Origin: PALSA-555 sp963821325
GTDB lineage: Bacteria > Actinomycetota > Acidimicrobiia > IMCC26256 > PALSA-555
DNA length: 64,000 bases
Assembly (NCBI GenBank): GCA_963821325.1
Contig: CAWGDC010000001.1
Location: 1-64,000 of the forward strand
Direction of reading: 5' to 3'
The stretch's first letter is position 1, and each line of letters opens with the position of its first letter. The position numbers and the translations under genes were made by a program. A model generated the notes under the pieces. The model had not been told where the DNA came from and did not search any database. It was given only the letters and a program-made list of their open reading frames with translations. This document shows, piece after piece, positions 62,405 through 64,000 of this stretch.

Positions 62405-64000
62405 GCAGGTCGGCTCCCGTCGATACGACGGAGCCCGCACCACCGACCCGGCTGCAGCGCGGCGTCGGCTACTCACTGCTCGCCGCGCTCGCATACATCC
62501 CGATCATGCTGACCGCCACCGGGCGGGTCGTCGCCGACACGAAGCAGTACCTGTACCTCGACCCCGGCAAGCTCCTCGTGCGGGCGCCTTACCTCTGGCA
62601 GAACAACACCGCGCTCGGGACGGTCACCCACGAGAACATCGGGTACCTGTTCCCGGCGGGGCCGTTCTACTGGGTGCTCGAAACGGCCGGGGTGCCGCAG
62701 TGGGTCGCGCAGCGGCTCTGGCTCGGCTCCATCCTCTTCGGGGCCGGCGTCGGCGTCTTGTACCTGCTGCGCACCCTGCACGTGCGCGGACCTGGGGTCG
62801 TCATCGCCGCGCTCGGCGTACATGCTCAGCCCGTACTCGCTCGTGTACGCGTCGCGGCTGTCGATCCTGCTCGTCGCCTGGGCCGCGCTGCCCTGGATGG
62901 TCGCGCTCGTCGTCCGCGCCCTCCGCGACGACGGGTGGAAGTACCCGGCGGCGTTCGCGATCGTCGTGCAGCTCGCCGGCAGCGTGAACGCCACCGCGCT
63001 CATCATGGTCGGGGTCGCCCCGCTGCTCTGGGTCCCGTACTCGGTGTGGATCAGCCGCGAGATTCCACTGCGCCAGGCGTTGCGCACCGTCGGGCGAATC
63101 GCGGTCCTCACCGTGGCGGCGTCGCTGTGGTGGATCGCCGGCTTGAGCGTCCAGGCAAGCTACGGGCTCAACGAGCTGAAGTTCACCGAGACGATCAAGG
63201 ACGTCTCCACCGCCGGCCTCTCGGGGGAGATCCAACGCGGCCTCGGCTACTGGTTCTTCTACGGCGGCGACAAGCTCGGCCCCTGGATCGAGGCCGTCAT
63301 CGACTACACGTCCCGCCGCTGGCTCATCGTCGTCAGCTACGGGATCCCCGTCACCGCGATCGTCTCCGCCGCGTTCATCCGATGGCGCCACCGCGTCTAC
63401 TTCATCCTGCTGATCCTCGTCGGCGTCACCATCGCGGTCGGCGCCCACCCGTACGACAACCCGTCACCGTTCGGCGCCATCGTGAAGGCGTTCGGGCAAG
63501 GCTCCACCGTCGGGCTCGCGCTGCGCAGCGTCGGCCGCGCCGGGCCGCTCGTCGTCCTCGGCTTCGCCGTGCTCCTCGGCCTCGGCGCCAACCTCCTCGT
63601 CCGGTGGCTGCGCCAACGGGGCTGGCCACACATCGGCCACGTGGCCGTCGCCATCGCCATCGTGGTGATCATCATCAACCTCCCCGCCCTGTGGAACGGC
63701 ACGTTCTACGGCAACAACCTTCAGCGGCCCGAGACCCTGCCGTCGTACTGGACGACCGCGATCGCCGCGCTGAACCAGAAGTCGCACAGCACCCGGATCC
63801 TCGAGCTGCCCGGCGCCGACTTCTCCTCCTACCGGTGGGGCAACACCGTCGAGCCGATCACGCCGGGCCTCACCGACCGGCCCTACGTCGCCCGCGAGCT
63901 CATCCCGTACGGGTCGGCGCCGTCCGCGAACCTGCTCGACGCCCTCGACCGGCGCCTCCAGCTCGGCCTCCTCCAGCCGCAGTCGGTCGCGCCGATCGCC
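62401..64000 (+). pseudogene. AftD-like arabinofuranosyltransferase, frameshifted and cut by the window end
   Basis: The ATG at 62401 overlaps the GT4 stop. The first frame encodes helices and VVADTKQYLYLDPGKLLVRA, the first outer loop with the acidic pair of AftD-type GT-C enzymes, then NIGYLFPAGPFYWVLETAGV and WLGSILFGAGVGVLYLLRTL. Near 62815 an extra G shifts the frame; removing it gives ALAYMLSPYSLVYASRLSIL, then many helices with GGDKLGPWIEAVIDYTSRRW, AHPYDNPSPFGAIVKAFGQG and an outer domain starting LELPGADFSSYRWGNTVEPI. The frame is open at base 64000. In mycobacteria AftD branches the arabinan of arabinogalactan; the substrate here is unknown. A single-base insertion could be an assembly error. 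Confidence 0.8.

Noticed and set aside
61046..62494. 482-residue open frame on the minus strand
   Set aside because: Antisense to a complete GT4 gene with both donor and acceptor motifs.
1..64000. CRISPR array, rRNA or riboswitch
   Set aside because: I saw no regularly spaced identical repeats, no rRNA-like conserved segments and no classic riboswitch pattern while reading; short regulatory RNAs could be missed without folding.

Overview
The window is high-GC DNA (about two thirds G+C) from an actinobacterium. The gene set fits the Acidimicrobiia best (inference): QcrA-like Rieske protein, CtaG, cupredoxin lipoproteins, enzymes of the mycothiol type, an AftD-like arabinofuranosyltransferase and several very short starts that look leaderless.

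Region 1 (1-16.5 kb) is a redox and stress cluster. It holds two universal stress proteins (one decayed), a broken ClC channel, two cupredoxin genes (one broken), a MarR regulator, a stand-alone NuoF/HoxF-like flavoprotein, a Tat-exported thioredoxin-fold protein, CtaG, a lipoprotein cytochrome c, a MauE/DoxX-DsbA pair, an RnfD-like membrane protein, a Rieske protein, Fe/Mn superoxide dismutase, and a mycothiol-type pair (MDMPI and DsbA-like). Several intergenic gaps carry related AT-rich inverted repeats of the form TTGTA-N3-TACAA, which may be a shared operator.

Region 2 (16.8-24 kb) has two tandem cyclase/NB-ARC regulators, the second disrupted, then an IS110/IS1111-type element with a long 3' noncoding end, a perfect 13-bp hairpin, and six TGGTAG repeats in front of an excisionase/integrase pair.

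Region 3 (25.6-43.6 kb) lies between two identical 43-bp copies of the 3' part of a tRNA-Val gene and is best read as an integrated mobile element. The right end has a tyrosine integrase abutting the tRNA, a MobF relaxase-helicase, ParA, a partner protein and an excisionase. The cargo includes a GGDEF-EAL protein, a small zinc-ribbon-like protein (a second, broken copy lies at 1 kb), an SRPBCC protein, a divergent FtsZ paralogue that has lost a catalytic Asp, and two secreted proteins, one with five alternating Ig-like repeats.

Region 4 (43.9-64 kb) is a cell-envelope polysaccharide locus: at least six large GT-C type membrane glycosyltransferases in three paralogous pairs, an AT3-SGNH O-acetyltransferase, a membrane spermidine-synthase-fold protein, a polyprenyl-phosphate sugar synthase, a methyltransferase, a GT4 glycosyltransferase and an AftD-like enzyme cut by the window end. 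GT4 and polyprenyl-phosphate enzymes would supply sugars in the cytoplasm and the GT-C enzymes would use lipid-linked donors outside.

About a dozen otherwise well conserved genes are split by single small indels. Many can be repaired by one or two bases, so assembly error must be considered. The universal stress gene at 0.4-0.9 kb has too many lesions for that and looks truly decayed.
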